Of a stretch of DNA of 30,681 bases, positions 14,151 through 21,982 are shown in pieces; the stretch's first letter is position 1, and each line of letters opens with the position of its first letter. A model generated the notes under the pieces. The model had not been told where the DNA came from, made no database searches, and worked only from the letters and a program-made list of their open reading frames with translations. The position numbers and the translations under genes are program-made. Source of the DNA: UBA10133 sp964528565 (GTDB lineage: Bacteria; Patescibacteriota; Microgenomatia; UBA1400; MFAQ01); assembly GCA_964528565.1 (NCBI GenBank), contig CAZGSP010000069.1:1-30681 (forward strand). The letters are read 5' to 3'.

Positions 14151-14986
14151 TGCGCTCCATCGGTGGTCATGTTTCTATCGCGGGGGGACTACCAAATGCT
14201 ATCTCCAACACCCTCAAAATAGAGGGCACCGGTATGCAAATATTTGCCGGCTCACCCCGGCTTTGGTTCCGTAAACCATTTTCCGATGCGGAAGTGAGCG
14301 CCTTTTTGTCGGGTATCCGGGAAAATCATCTTGGACCGGTGTTTATTCACGCTCTCTATTTACTAAACTTAGCCTCCGGGGATCCGGTCCTTTTTGAGAA
14401 GTCTCTCAACTCTCTAATTATGGATATTCAAAACGGTGCCCGGATACACTCCGCCGGCGTCATCATCCACATCGGTTCACACCTCGGAGCCGGTTTCGAA
14501 TCCGTCAAGGATCAACTGGTGGCCGCTATCCAAAGGGTACTGGCCCTGACCGAGAATTGTGATCTGATTTTGGAAAACGCCGCCGGTCAAAACGGCAAAA
14601 TTGGGTCGCTTACCGAACTTTCCTTTTTAATAAATGCAGTGGCCAATCCCCGTCTGAAGATCTGTCTCGACACGGCCCACTTATTTGCCTCGGGAATAGA
14701 TTTGCGGAGTCCGGAGTCGGTAAAGAAATTAATTACCGATCTGAAAGAATTTAATTTATTAAACTGTCTGGTCTGCCTCCACATTAATGATTGTGCTTCC
14801 GACCTGGGATCTCATCGCGACTTACACGCCAACCTGGGTGAAGGCAAGATCGGTCTGCCGGGGTTGAAGTTATTCGTGAACCAAAAAGAATTAACCGGTC
14901 TGCCTCTCATCCTTGAAGTTCCGGGGGACAACAAGCAAGGCCCCAACCTTCAAAACATCACCACCGCCAAAGGCCTGACTATTTAA
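14150..14986 (+). CDS. nfo: endonuclease IV (AP endonuclease)
   Basis: A 278-residue TIM-barrel enzyme that cleaves DNA 5' of abasic sites in base-excision repair. All nine expected trinuclear-zinc ligands are visible: His67, His107 (VIIHIGSH), Glu142 (LILENAAG), Asp174 and His177 (CLDTAH), His211 (LHINDC), Asp224 and His226 (SHRDLHANLGEG) and Glu256 (LILEVPG). Length is normal for the family. The ATG overlaps the stop of the cyclophilin gene, giving translational coupling. Its 3' end overlaps the end of the convergent HD gene by 8 bp, so no terminator separates them. Confidence 0.93.
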   Translation: MRSIGGHVSIAGGLPNAISNTLKIEGTGMQIFAGSPRLWFRKPFSDAEVSAFLSGIRENHLGPVFIHALYLLNLASGDPVLFEKSLNSLIMDIQNGARIHSAGVIIHIGSHLGAGFESVKDQLVAAIQRVLALTENCDLILENAAGQNGKIGSLTELSFLINAVANPRLKICLDTAHLFASGIDLRSPESVKKLITDLKEFNLLNCLVCLHINDCASDLGSHRDLHANLGEGKIGLPGLKLFVNQKELTGLPLILEVPGDNKQGPNLQNITTAKGLTI

Positions 14987-15659
14987 TCTCGTCGGGGCGG
15001 TCGTGACGTATCTCCACCGCGACTCCGGGGAAGTAAGACATCGACTGTCGGGAAGACCAGTAGTCGGCTTCCTGAATGGCTTTCTCAATTCTGCTCGGAT
15101 ACATGGCGCGGGTTAACTCGGAAAGATTCAGATTCATTTCGTCTTTCGTATACTGCCTGTCTTCAAAAGGACTCACGGCATAGCACCAGGGTGCCATATG
15201 GTAGCGGACCGCATTCAATATCTGCTCCTTCGCCATGACGTCGGCCAGCTCAAATTTCGTGAGCCACTTGGCCGCGATCAGTCCATGGGTATAGTCGGTT
15301 TTCCCCGAAGTCCAAACAACTCCGTCTTTGCACACGTCGTGTAATAAGAAAGCACTGATCGCCATATCCATTTCCCGCGGACTGAACTTGGCTCTCCGGC
15401 CGAACTCCTCCACTACCGCCACTCCTTTGACCACGTGACGGACGAGACCGCCCTCACCGTTATCTTCCGGTGGGTGATACTTCCCGGAAGAGCTGGCCGC
15501 ACTGGTCCAAAATTTTGGATCCACTTCCGCGAAGGCGAGATAAGTAAACTCTTTGATATCTTCGGAAACGATCTTCTCAATTTCTGTCTGGATCAGTCTA
15601 ATACTTTCCGCTGTCCCTTCCGATAACTCGTCGCATTTTATCCTTAGTATTTCTGTCAT
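14979..15659 (-). CDS. HD-domain hydrolase
   Basis: A 226-residue soluble protein with HD-domain metal motifs: His75 (GLVRHVVKGVAVVEEF), the HD pair His107-Asp108 in AFLLHDVCKDG, the later YTHGLIAAKW and NAVRYHMAPW segments, and an Asp in EADYWSSRQ. This order fits HD phosphohydrolases related to YqeK and HDIG proteins; the substrate is unknown. It is distinct from the HD protein at 1827. The minus-strand TATATT (15671-15666) ends 6 nt before the ATG. Its 3' end overlaps nfo by 8 bp tail to tail. It follows the efflux permease gene by 18 nt on the same strand. Confidence 0.8.
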   Translation of the reverse strand: MTEILRIKCDELSEGTAESIRLIQTEIEKIVSEDIKEFTYLAFAEVDPKFWTSAASSSGKYHPPEDNGEGGLVRHVVKGVAVVEEFGRRAKFSPREMDMAISAFLLHDVCKDGVVWTSGKTDYTHGLIAAKWLTKFELADVMAKEQILNAVRYHMAPWCYAVSPFEDRQYTKDEMNLNLSELTRAMYPSRIEKAIQEADYWSSRQSMSYFPGVAVEIRHDRPDEIK

Positions 15660-15671
15660 ACCGAGAATATA
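15660..15671 (-). promoter_or_regulatory. -10 motif of the HD gene
   Basis: On the minus strand TATATT (15671-15666) ends 6 nt before the ATG at 15659, just after the stop of the upstream permease gene. No Shine-Dalgarno site is seen. Confidence 0.45.
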
Positions 15672-15677
15672 TCATAT

Positions 15678-16877
15678 TTATTCGTATCTGATCGCTTCCA
15701 TGGGGGAGAGGTCCGCCGCTTTCTTGGCCGGGAAAACTCCAAAGAAAATTCCGATGCCGCTGGAGACACCAATTGCCAAGATCACTGCCAGCAGATTCAA
15801 GGCTACCGGGAACCAAAATCGGACAATGATCACGATGATGGTAGCAAGCAATAAACCCACCAGCCCTCCGAAAACCGAAAGCACCACCGACTCGGTCAGG
15901 AACTGAAGTAAGATATCTCTTTTGGTCGCTCCCAAGGCGCGCCTGATACCCACCTCTCTCGTCCTTTCGGTCACCGTGGCATACATGATATTCATAATGC
16001 CTACTCCTCCGACAAGAAGAGAGATCGATCCGATCGCGACCAGGATCAGGTTGATGATCCCGAAAATTTGATTAACTGTTTTTAGGATCTCCGACTGTTC
16101 GGTCACCGAGAACTCATCTTTGTCATAACGTTTAAGAAGAATTCTCTCGGCTTCGTCCTTTACCCCGGCCACCATCTCCTCATCCGGTACACCCAGATAA
16201 ATAGACCAAAAAGTCTTGTTCGGATTCAGTGAACCAAAGGTGGCCGTATAGGGGATCATGGCCGAGCCGTCCGTTTCCCGGTCACCGGTTTTTTCGACGA
16301 CCCCCACCACTTTTAGCCGGAGACTTTCGATCCGGATAGTTTTTCCGAGCGCATCATCCGGCCTATCAAATAGATCATCCGCCATCGAATATCCCAAAAC
16401 GACTACTTTAGCTTTTTTGCCTACATCTGTTTTGTCCCAAAGTTTGCCTGCAGTGATCTTTGCATCCATCAGGGGAAAAAATTCCTCGTTCGCCCCCATG
16501 AGATAGCCGATCTTTTCGGTATCGGCCGTCGATATGGCGATCGAGCGGAAGAAGACCGGTACCACATATTTCAAATTCGGGATCTTGCGGACACTATTGA
16601 CATCCTTCTCGTCAAACTCCGCCCCCGCTCCCATCATCCCTGCGGGTCCACCGCTGCTGATGCCGGAACCGGGCATGATCATAACCAGATTTGCCCCCAA
16701 CCCCTCAAAGGTCTGCTCGATATAATTTTTCAGTCCCAGCCCCAGAGCGATCAGCAGGACTACCGATAGTACACCGATGGTAATGCCAAGAGAAGTTAAA
16801 GCCGTCCTGACTTTATCCCGCCGGAAGTCCCCCCAGGCCGATTTTAGTAACAATGATATTTCGGTGGTTATTTTCAT
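15678..16877 (-). CDS. MacB-type ABC transporter permease
   Basis: A 399-residue permease with the MacB/LolE fold: an N-terminal helix (ALTSLGITIGVLSVVLLIALGLG), an extracytoplasmic domain of about 230 residues, then three C-terminal helices. The FtsX-like segment GGVGIMNIMYATVTERTREVGIRRALGA is diagnostic, and the end AKKAADLSPMEAIRYE is typical. It would couple ATP hydrolysis by the adjacent ATPase to extrusion of a substrate such as a peptide or lipid, which cannot be identified. The ATG overlaps the ATPase stop by 4 nt. The extracytoplasmic loop contains a Gly-rich tract (GISSGGPAGMMGAGAEF). Confidence 0.9.
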   Translation of the reverse strand: MKITTEISLLLKSAWGDFRRDKVRTALTSLGITIGVLSVVLLIALGLGLKNYIEQTFEGLGANLVMIMPGSGISSGGPAGMMGAGAEFDEKDVNSVRKIPNLKYVVPVFFRSIAISTADTEKIGYLMGANEEFFPLMDAKITAGKLWDKTDVGKKAKVVVLGYSMADDLFDRPDDALGKTIRIESLRLKVVGVVEKTGDRETDGSAMIPYTATFGSLNPNKTFWSIYLGVPDEEMVAGVKDEAERILLKRYDKDEFSVTEQSEILKTVNQIFGIINLILVAIGSISLLVGGVGIMNIMYATVTERTREVGIRRALGATKRDILLQFLTESVVLSVFGGLVGLLLATIIVIIVRFWFPVALNLLAVILAIGVSSGIGIFFGVFPAKKAADLSPMEAIRYE

Positions 16878-17572
16878 TTTTTGTCACTGACTACTTCTCC
16901 GTCGAGGATCCGGATCCGTCTTCTGGCTCTTTCGGCGATTTCCATTTCATGGGTCACCATGACGATGGTTATATTTTCGGATTTATTCAGTTCTTCAAAA
17001 AGATCGATGATCTCATTACCGGTTTTATGGTCGAGATTCCCCGTTGGTTCGTCGGCCAGTATCAGCTGGGGCTTCATCAGGAGGGCTCTGGCGACGGCCA
17101 CCCTCTGCTGTTGTCCACCGGAGATCTTATTCGGAAAGGAATCTTTCTTGGAAATAATGCCAAACTTCTCCATCAACATCTCTGCTCTTTCCTCGGCGTC
17201 AAAATCCATTCTTGCCTTACAGTAAGTGGCCGGTAGCAAAATATTTTCTTTGATCGTTAGTTTGTTTAATAAATTGAACTGTTGAAAAACAAAACCGACA
17301 TAAGAATTTCTCAGCACCGAAGTTTGGTTATCGTCTATTTTGGCGACGTCTTTGCCGTTGATGATGATCTCTCCGCGGGTCGGTTTATCGAGCAGCCCTA
17401 TCACATGCATCAAGGTTGATTTTCCGGATCCCGATGGTCCGATAATAGCCGAGAACTCACCTTCTTGAATGGAAAGATTAATATTCCTCAGAGCCGTAAA
17501 GGTCGTCCCGTCTCCCAGCAGATACTCCTTATAAATATCCCTAAGGCTGATTATAGATGACGTCGTTTTCAT
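16874..17572 (-). CDS. MacB-type ABC transporter ATPase
   Basis: A 232-residue ATP-binding subunit of the LolD/MacB type. Walker A is GPSGSGKS (45-52); a Q-loop (GFVFQQFNLL), the signature KISGGQQQRVAVARAL, Walker B LILADEPTGNLD and the switch His in VMVTHEMEIAE follow. It pairs with the permease downstream (4-nt overlap). The start overlaps the end of the adaptor gene by 32 nt, and AAGGA lies about 8 nt before the ATG on the minus strand, a real Shine-Dalgarno site for an operon-internal gene. The gene ends in TGA. Confidence 0.94.
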   Translation of the reverse strand: MKTTSSIISLRDIYKEYLLGDGTTFTALRNINLSIQEGEFSAIIGPSGSGKSTLMHVIGLLDKPTRGEIIINGKDVAKIDDNQTSVLRNSYVGFVFQQFNLLNKLTIKENILLPATYCKARMDFDAEERAEMLMEKFGIISKKDSFPNKISGGQQQRVAVARALLMKPQLILADEPTGNLDHKTGNEIIDLFEELNKSENITIVMVTHEMEIAERARRRIRILDGEVVSDKK

Positions 17573-18569
17573 TTAGTCCTTCCTTTATTTCTACCATGCC
17601 TTCTACACTATCTCCCGTCACCACTTCAACTTTTTTCCATACTCCATTTACCATCATGGTGACAAAAAATTTACCATCGGTTTTCTTGAGATAAGCTTCC
17701 GGTATGGTCAGTACATCTTTGTTCTCTTTCAGAACAAAATTAACATCGCCCGTCATTCCCATCTTGATTTTTTCGGCCGATAAGCCCGGATCAAAATTTA
17801 TTTTAACTTCATAAACTGTCCCGCTTTCACCTTCTTTGGGCACAAAACCGATACTTTCCACCGTAGCGAGGTATTCTTCGTCGGGGAAAGAGTCGAGGAA
17901 TATCTTTCCCTGCATCCCTTGGCTGAAAGACGGAACTTCCGTTTGGTCCGCCGTGGCGGAGAAAAACAAAGTCGAAGGATTCACAATACTAAAGGTGGCA
18001 CCGGCCGGCGTGATATTGGTTCCCGGTTGGGGTACATCTACCTTGGTGACGATCCCCGCGAAGGGAGAATAGATGGTGGCAAACTTCATGGCGAGATTTT
18101 TGGCTTCAAAGGCCAGTACGGCGTTATTCAGATCAAACTGATTTTTATCCAAAGTTCTTTTGACAATATCGCGGGCGGCATCCGTCATTCCTCTGGTTTG
18201 CCAATCTTTGTTATCGTCCACCCCTTGTTCAAAGTCCCATCTTTCCTTCAAAAATAAGTTCATATATTGATTGAGACTATTGGTGAGTTCTCTTTTATCA
18301 AGAGACGCGATCGCCTGGTATTTTTTTACGGTGTCACCCTCTTTTACTCCGACCCAGGTTAACAGTCCGGAAGTTTGGAACTTGATATCGGCTTTTTCTT
18401 TGGCGTCTATCTCTCCGGACAGTGACAGGGTCTCGGTCAGATCTTGTTTTTTGACGACATAAGTAATCGACTTCAATTTATTGTCTCTGGCATTTTTCCA
18501 CAACATAAAACCCCCGCCGGCCAGCAGGCCGAGAAGAAAAATCCACCAAAAACGTTTCACGAACTTCAT
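17541..18569 (-). CDS. HlyD/MacA-type efflux adaptor
   Basis: A 342-residue membrane-fusion-type adaptor with an N-terminal anchor (FWWIFLLGLLAGGGFMLW). The first lipoyl half-motif (SGEIDAKEKADIKFQTSGLLTWVGVKEGDTVKK, in part) is followed by a short helical hairpin of about 80 residues, then the second half (FATIYSPFAGIVTKVDVPQPG) and a beta-barrel domain. It would link the ABC permease to the outside. In a single-membrane cell there is no TolC channel to reach, and the hairpin is correspondingly short. The minus-strand TAAAAT (18581-18576) ends 6 nt before the ATG, so this is the first gene of the efflux operon. Confidence 0.88.
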   Translation of the reverse strand: MKFVKRFWWIFLLGLLAGGGFMLWKNARDNKLKSITYVVKKQDLTETLSLSGEIDAKEKADIKFQTSGLLTWVGVKEGDTVKKYQAIASLDKRELTNSLNQYMNLFLKERWDFEQGVDDNKDWQTRGMTDAARDIVKRTLDKNQFDLNNAVLAFEAKNLAMKFATIYSPFAGIVTKVDVPQPGTNITPAGATFSIVNPSTLFFSATADQTEVPSFSQGMQGKIFLDSFPDEEYLATVESIGFVPKEGESGTVYEVKINFDPGLSAEKIKMGMTGDVNFVLKENKDVLTIPEAYLKKTDGKFFVTMMVNGVWKKVEVVTGDSVEGMVEIKEGLNENDVIYNQP

Positions 18570-18657
18570 CAGTTCATTTTAACTAATCTCGATCACAATT
18601 ACCAGCCAGAGCTTCTTTGTGTCTGTGAGAGGTGTGCACATAGGATAGAATATCTTC
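18570..18657. promoter_or_regulatory. divergent promoters of the efflux operon and prfB
   Basis: In this 88-nt gap, the minus-strand TAAAAT (18581-18576) ends 6 nt before the adaptor ATG, and the plus-strand TAGAAT (18646-18651) ends 6 nt before the prfB ATG. Neither has a convincing -35 box at the usual distance. No Shine-Dalgarno site is seen for either gene. Confidence 0.5.
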
Positions 18658-19761
18658 ATGATCTCCGATTCTCAAATCAACTTGGCTCCTCTCCAAAAAC
18701 GCGCCGGCGACATCGTCGCCAAACTGGACCTACCCTCCCTGCGCCTTGAGCTGGAAAAACTTACTTACGAATCCGGTCAGCCCGATCTTTGGACGGATGA
18801 AGATCACGCCAAAGAAGTCATGTCCGGCATGAGTGCGGTGAGAGATTCGATCAACTTTGCCGAAAAACTCCTTTCCGATCTAAAAAATCTTGAAGAACTG
18901 ACCGAGATGTCCCAGAACTCCGGAGACGATAGTCTGGACAAGGAAATATTGATCCTTTATGAAACCATCTTGAAAAATGTTGACCGGATGGAGCTGGTGA
19001 CTTTTTTGTCCGGAACCTATGACTCCTCCGATGCCGTGTTTGCTATCAAAGCCGGGCAGGGTGGAACCGAAGCCATGGACTGGGCCGGCATGCTCAGCCG
19101 GATGTATACCCGATTTTTTGAGAAACGGGGCTGGAGTCACGAAACGGTTGAGTACTCGCCCGGGGAAGAGGCGGGGATCAAGTCCGTTATTTACATCGTT
19201 CATGGACGCTACGCCTATGGCTATCTCAAAAACGAAAAAGGCACCCACCGTTTGGTTCGGCAGTCTCCCTTCAATGCCGACAAGCTCCGTCAGACCTCTT
19301 TTGCCGGAGTCGAGGTCACCCCGCTCCTTCCCGAAGAAGCCGAAGTGGAGATCCGGGATGAGGATATTGAGTTTGAAGCCAGTCGCAGTAGTGGCGCCGG
19401 AGGCCAAAACGTCAACAAGGTCAGCACCGCCGTCCGCATTAAGCATCTGCCCACGGGGATCGTGGTCGAGTGTCAGACCCAGCGCTACCAGGATGCGAAC
19501 CGGAAGATCGCCATGCAGATCCTGAAGTCCAAACTCTGGGAAATTCAAGAATCAAAACGCCGCGAAGAACTCAACAAGATCAAGGGTGGAGCTACCATAG
19601 CCAGTTGGGGTCATCAAATCAGATCCTATGTGCTTCATCCATATAAATTGGTCAAGGATCTGCGCACCGAATACGAAGAGACCAATCCGGACTCGGTTCT
19701 GGATGGCAACCTGGACGGTTTCATCGAATCGGAATTAAAGTACTTCGCCTCTTCACGATAA
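18658..19761 (+). CDS. prfB: peptide chain release factor 2
   Basis: A 367-residue class I release factor. The stop-recognition tripeptide is Ser203-Pro-Phe205 (SPF), which identifies RF2 (UAA and UGA) rather than RF1. The peptidyl-hydrolysis motif is Gly248-Gly-Gln250 in RSSGAGGQNVNKVST. The N-terminal helical domain is present. The gene is read straight from the ATG at 18658, so the programmed +1 frameshift near codon 26 seen in many bacteria is absent. Its presence, with TGA stops on neighbouring genes, shows that UGA is a stop here, unlike the UGA-glycine lineages SR1 and Gracilibacteria. TAGAAT lies 6 nt upstream of the start. Confidence 0.96.
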   Translation: MISDSQINLAPLQKRAGDIVAKLDLPSLRLELEKLTYESGQPDLWTDEDHAKEVMSGMSAVRDSINFAEKLLSDLKNLEELTEMSQNSGDDSLDKEILILYETILKNVDRMELVTFLSGTYDSSDAVFAIKAGQGGTEAMDWAGMLSRMYTRFFEKRGWSHETVEYSPGEEAGIKSVIYIVHGRYAYGYLKNEKGTHRLVRQSPFNADKLRQTSFAGVEVTPLLPEEAEVEIRDEDIEFEASRSSGAGGQNVNKVSTAVRIKHLPTGIVVECQTQRYQDANRKIAMQILKSKLWEIQESKRREELNKIKGGATIASWGHQIRSYVLHPYKLVKDLRTEYEETNPDSVLDGNLDGFIESELKYFASSR

Positions 19762-19766
19762 TTTGG

Positions 19767-19778
19767 TACACTATATGT
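19767..19778 (+). promoter_or_regulatory. -10 motif of the 19779 gene
   Basis: TACACT (19767-19772) ends 6 nt before the ATG at 19779, in the 17-nt gap after prfB. It is a weaker match than the others. Confidence 0.4.
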
Positions 19779-20324
19779 ATGGAAATAAAGACAATCGACC
19801 TGGACAGGACGGATCCGGTTACCCCAAGAGTTGAAGACACCCAATTCTCTCAGCCAAAAATAATCAACAAAAGCATCATGACCAAGCCCAATATTGTTAC
19901 CGCCGTTATTTTTATTCTCGTTGCCATGCTTGGTTTTTACTCCGGAGCTCTTTTCAAAACTTCCGCTTCCGGAAAACTGGGCGGAGGCATCTCGGGAGAT
20001 CTCAAGAACATTCAAGCCGATGTTCCCGAAGCCGGTGTCAAGGTAGGAGATATCTATGGTTCTGCTGATGAAAAAGCTTTCAATACTACCGCTACCGGTG
20101 TTCTTGATAAAGGTGGTCTGAACGGCGAAGGTACCCACAAATTGGTCCGTCCCGGTGGTCTTTCTCAAACAGTTTATATGACGAGCTCGGTTATCGATCT
20201 GGATACTTTGGTTGGTCATCAGATCACTGTTTGGGGAGAAACTTTCAAAGGCCAAAAAGCCGGCTGGCTTATGGACGTTGGCCGCGTAAAGGTTGAGAAT
20301 CTGAACATGCCATTACCAAAATAA
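19779..20324 (+). CDS. membrane-anchored protein, unrecognised
   Basis: A 181-residue protein with about 38 cytoplasmic residues, one helix (NIVTAVIFILVAMLGFYSGALF, in part) and a C-terminal extracytoplasmic domain of about 120 residues. That domain is beta-rich (THKLVRPGGLSQTVYMTSS, HQITVWGETFKGQKAGWLMDVGRVKVENL) and may be an OB-like barrel; this is a guess from strand spacing. The Gly/Lys-rich stretch after the helix looks flexible. It sits 9 nt upstream of ftsE and may be cotranscribed, so a role in division or envelope work is possible but unproven. Confidence 0.65.
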   Translation: MEIKTIDLDRTDPVTPRVEDTQFSQPKIINKSIMTKPNIVTAVIFILVAMLGFYSGALFKTSASGKLGGGISGDLKNIQADVPEAGVKVGDIYGSADEKAFNTTATGVLDKGGLNGEGTHKLVRPGGLSQTVYMTSSVIDLDTLVGHQITVWGETFKGQKAGWLMDVGRVKVENLNMPLPK

Positions 20325-20333
20325 TTGTAAACG

Positions 20334-21080
20334 TTGATTGATTTTTCTCATGTCACCAAGTCATATCCCAATGGTGATGTAGTCCTGGACGATGTAAATT
20401 TTTCCGTCTCACCCGGAGAGTTCGTTATTATCACCGGCAAGTCTGGCGCCGGCAAAACCACGTTGGGGAGACTACTGATTCACGATCTCGTTCCCACGAA
20501 GGGAAAAATTGTTATCGATGGCGAAGATCTGACCAAGATCAAGTCCAAAAACATCTCATTAATTCGGCGGAAGGTAGGCTTTGTTTTTCAGGATTACAAA
20601 ATTATTCCGGACAAAACAGTTGGCGAAAATATTGCCGTCGCCTTGGAAATAGGTGGCTATACTCAAAAAAAGATACCGGGGAAAATTATCAGACTTCTGG
20701 AAATGGTCGGTATTCCCGGGAAAGGGGACTTGTTTCCCGGACAATTATCCGGTGGCGAAGTTCAGCGCGCCGCGATAGCCAGAGCCATCGCTTGTGAGCC
20801 CGCTATCCTTTTTGCCGATGAGCCGACGGGTAATCTGGACAAAGAGACCTCGGTGGAAATATTTAAACTGTTGCAGAAAATAAATGAGGGAGGCACCACC
20901 GTTATTCTGGCCACTCACGACGTAACTCTAATAGACTTGAACCCGGATCGCAACATTCATCTGGAAAAGGGTAAGATAGTCTCAGATAAGGATGGCCGAC
21001 CTGCCGGCAAACAGTCAAGCCATCACAAGCCATCCGAAGAAAAAGAGGAGCACAACACTAAAACCAAAAAAGATTCATGA
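20334..21080 (+). CDS. ftsE: cell division ATP-binding protein FtsE
   Basis: A 248-residue ABC ATPase that works with FtsX to control peptidoglycan hydrolysis at the division site. Walker A is GKSGAGKT (35-42), followed by the Q-loop GFVFQDYKII, signature LSGGEVQRAAIARAI, Walker B ILFADEPTGNLD and switch LATHD. The start is TTG at 20334, which gives MIDFSHVTKSYP, the usual FtsE opening; no in-frame ATG fits. FtsE is usually about 220-230 residues; here about 30 extra, highly charged residues (GRPAGKQSSHHKPSEEKEE) form a tail that includes a string related to the palindrome at 5717. The end overlaps ftsX by 4 nt. Confidence 0.92.
   Translation: MIDFSHVTKSYPNGDVVLDDVNFSVSPGEFVIITGKSGAGKTTLGRLLIHDLVPTKGKIVIDGEDLTKIKSKNISLIRRKVGFVFQDYKIIPDKTVGENIAVALEIGGYTQKKIPGKIIRLLEMVGIPGKGDLFPGQLSGGEVQRAAIARAIACEPAILFADEPTGNLDKETSVEIFKLLQKINEGGTTVILATHDVTLIDLNPDRNIHLEKGKIVSDKDGRPAGKQSSHHKPSEEKEEHNTKTKKDS
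20998..21009. repeat. short string related to the palindrome at 5717
   Basis: GACCTGCCGGCA here matches the 5717-5741 element apart from a 4-nt gap and lack of the right arm. It encodes RPAG in the tail of FtsE. It could be a decayed copy or chance; a 12-nt match is weak evidence. Confidence 0.3.
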
Positions 21081-21982
21081 GCACCGCCCTAAAAAATATT
21101 CGTCGTTCACCCTTTCAGGCTTTATCGGCCGTGTTTATCATCAGCCTGACCCTTTTTGTCGTCGGTATCTTCACCTTGGTCACCCTGGCTTCTCACACTA
21201 TCCTTCTCGACTTCGAAACCAAACCTCAGATCATTGCCTATCTCAAAGACGGTCACACCACGGATCAAGTAGCCAGACTAATCAGCACCATGACTTCCAC
21301 TCAGGGAGTAAAAAATGCCGTCTATATTAGTAAACAGGAAGCCTTGGAAATTTACAAAAAAAGTGTCGGTAACGATCCGGTTTTGTTGGGCACGGTTACG
21401 GACTGGGGTATCGTCACTGCCGATATCCTTCCTGCAAGCGTCGAAATTACCGCTTCCGAACCCGGTGCCTTCAGCACCATCGTTTCCATACTGGAAAAAT
21501 CGGATATCGTGAGTACCACCCCCCAGGGAAAGAAGGAGATCGATTTTCCTCAGGATGTAATTTCCGAGCTGACCAAGTGGACCAATGCCATTCGTGGTGC
21601 GGGCTTGGTGCTCATCATCGCTCTGACCGTGGTTTGTATTCTTACCGTCATGATGATCATTTCCATGAAGATCACCGGTCGGCGGACCGAGATCAGCACC
21701 CTCAAACTTCTGGGCGCGCAAAACTTGTACATCATCAAGCCATACATCACCGAATCATTGATCTATGGATTCTTGGGAGCGTTTTTGGGCTGGGTCTTTA
21801 GCTGGATCGCCCTTTTGTATTCCACACCATTTTTGGCGCCTCGTTTAGGGGGAGTGATCTCTTTCCCAATTTCCAATCTCCTAGTTCTCGCTTTACTGGG
21901 TTTTCTACTGGCTTTCGGTCTTATTTTGTCTCTTACTTCTAGCCTTTTTGCGGCCGCTAGATTTGTCAAGAGATCAAGATGA
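21077..21982 (+). CDS. ftsX: cell division permease-like protein FtsX
   Basis: A 301-residue membrane protein with the FtsX layout: a cytoplasmic N-terminus (STALKNIRRSPFQALSAV), helix 1 (about 18-42), an extracytoplasmic domain of about 120 residues, and three C-terminal helices. The domain includes FETKPQIIAYLKDG and the family phrase SKQEALEIYKKS. The segment MKITGRRTEISTLKLLGA between helices 2 and 3 matches the FtsX-family coupling region. It does not transport a substrate in known systems but passes the FtsE signal to an extracytoplasmic hydrolase or hydrolase activator. Overlaps of 4 nt with ftsE and with the M23 gene give a tightly coupled triad. Confidence 0.92.
   Translation: MSTALKNIRRSPFQALSAVFIISLTLFVVGIFTLVTLASHTILLDFETKPQIIAYLKDGHTTDQVARLISTMTSTQGVKNAVYISKQEALEIYKKSVGNDPVLLGTVTDWGIVTADILPASVEITASEPGAFSTIVSILEKSDIVSTTPQGKKEIDFPQDVISELTKWTNAIRGAGLVLIIALTVVCILTVMMIISMKITGRRTEISTLKLLGAQNLYIIKPYITESLIYGFLGAFLGWVFSWIALLYSTPFLAPRLGGVISFPISNLLVLALLGFLLAFGLILSLTSSLFAAARFVKRSR

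Noticed and set aside
18880..19548. A 222-codon minus-strand open frame opposite prfB
   Set aside because: It is a codon-bias shadow of prfB; no start signal and no recognisable domain.
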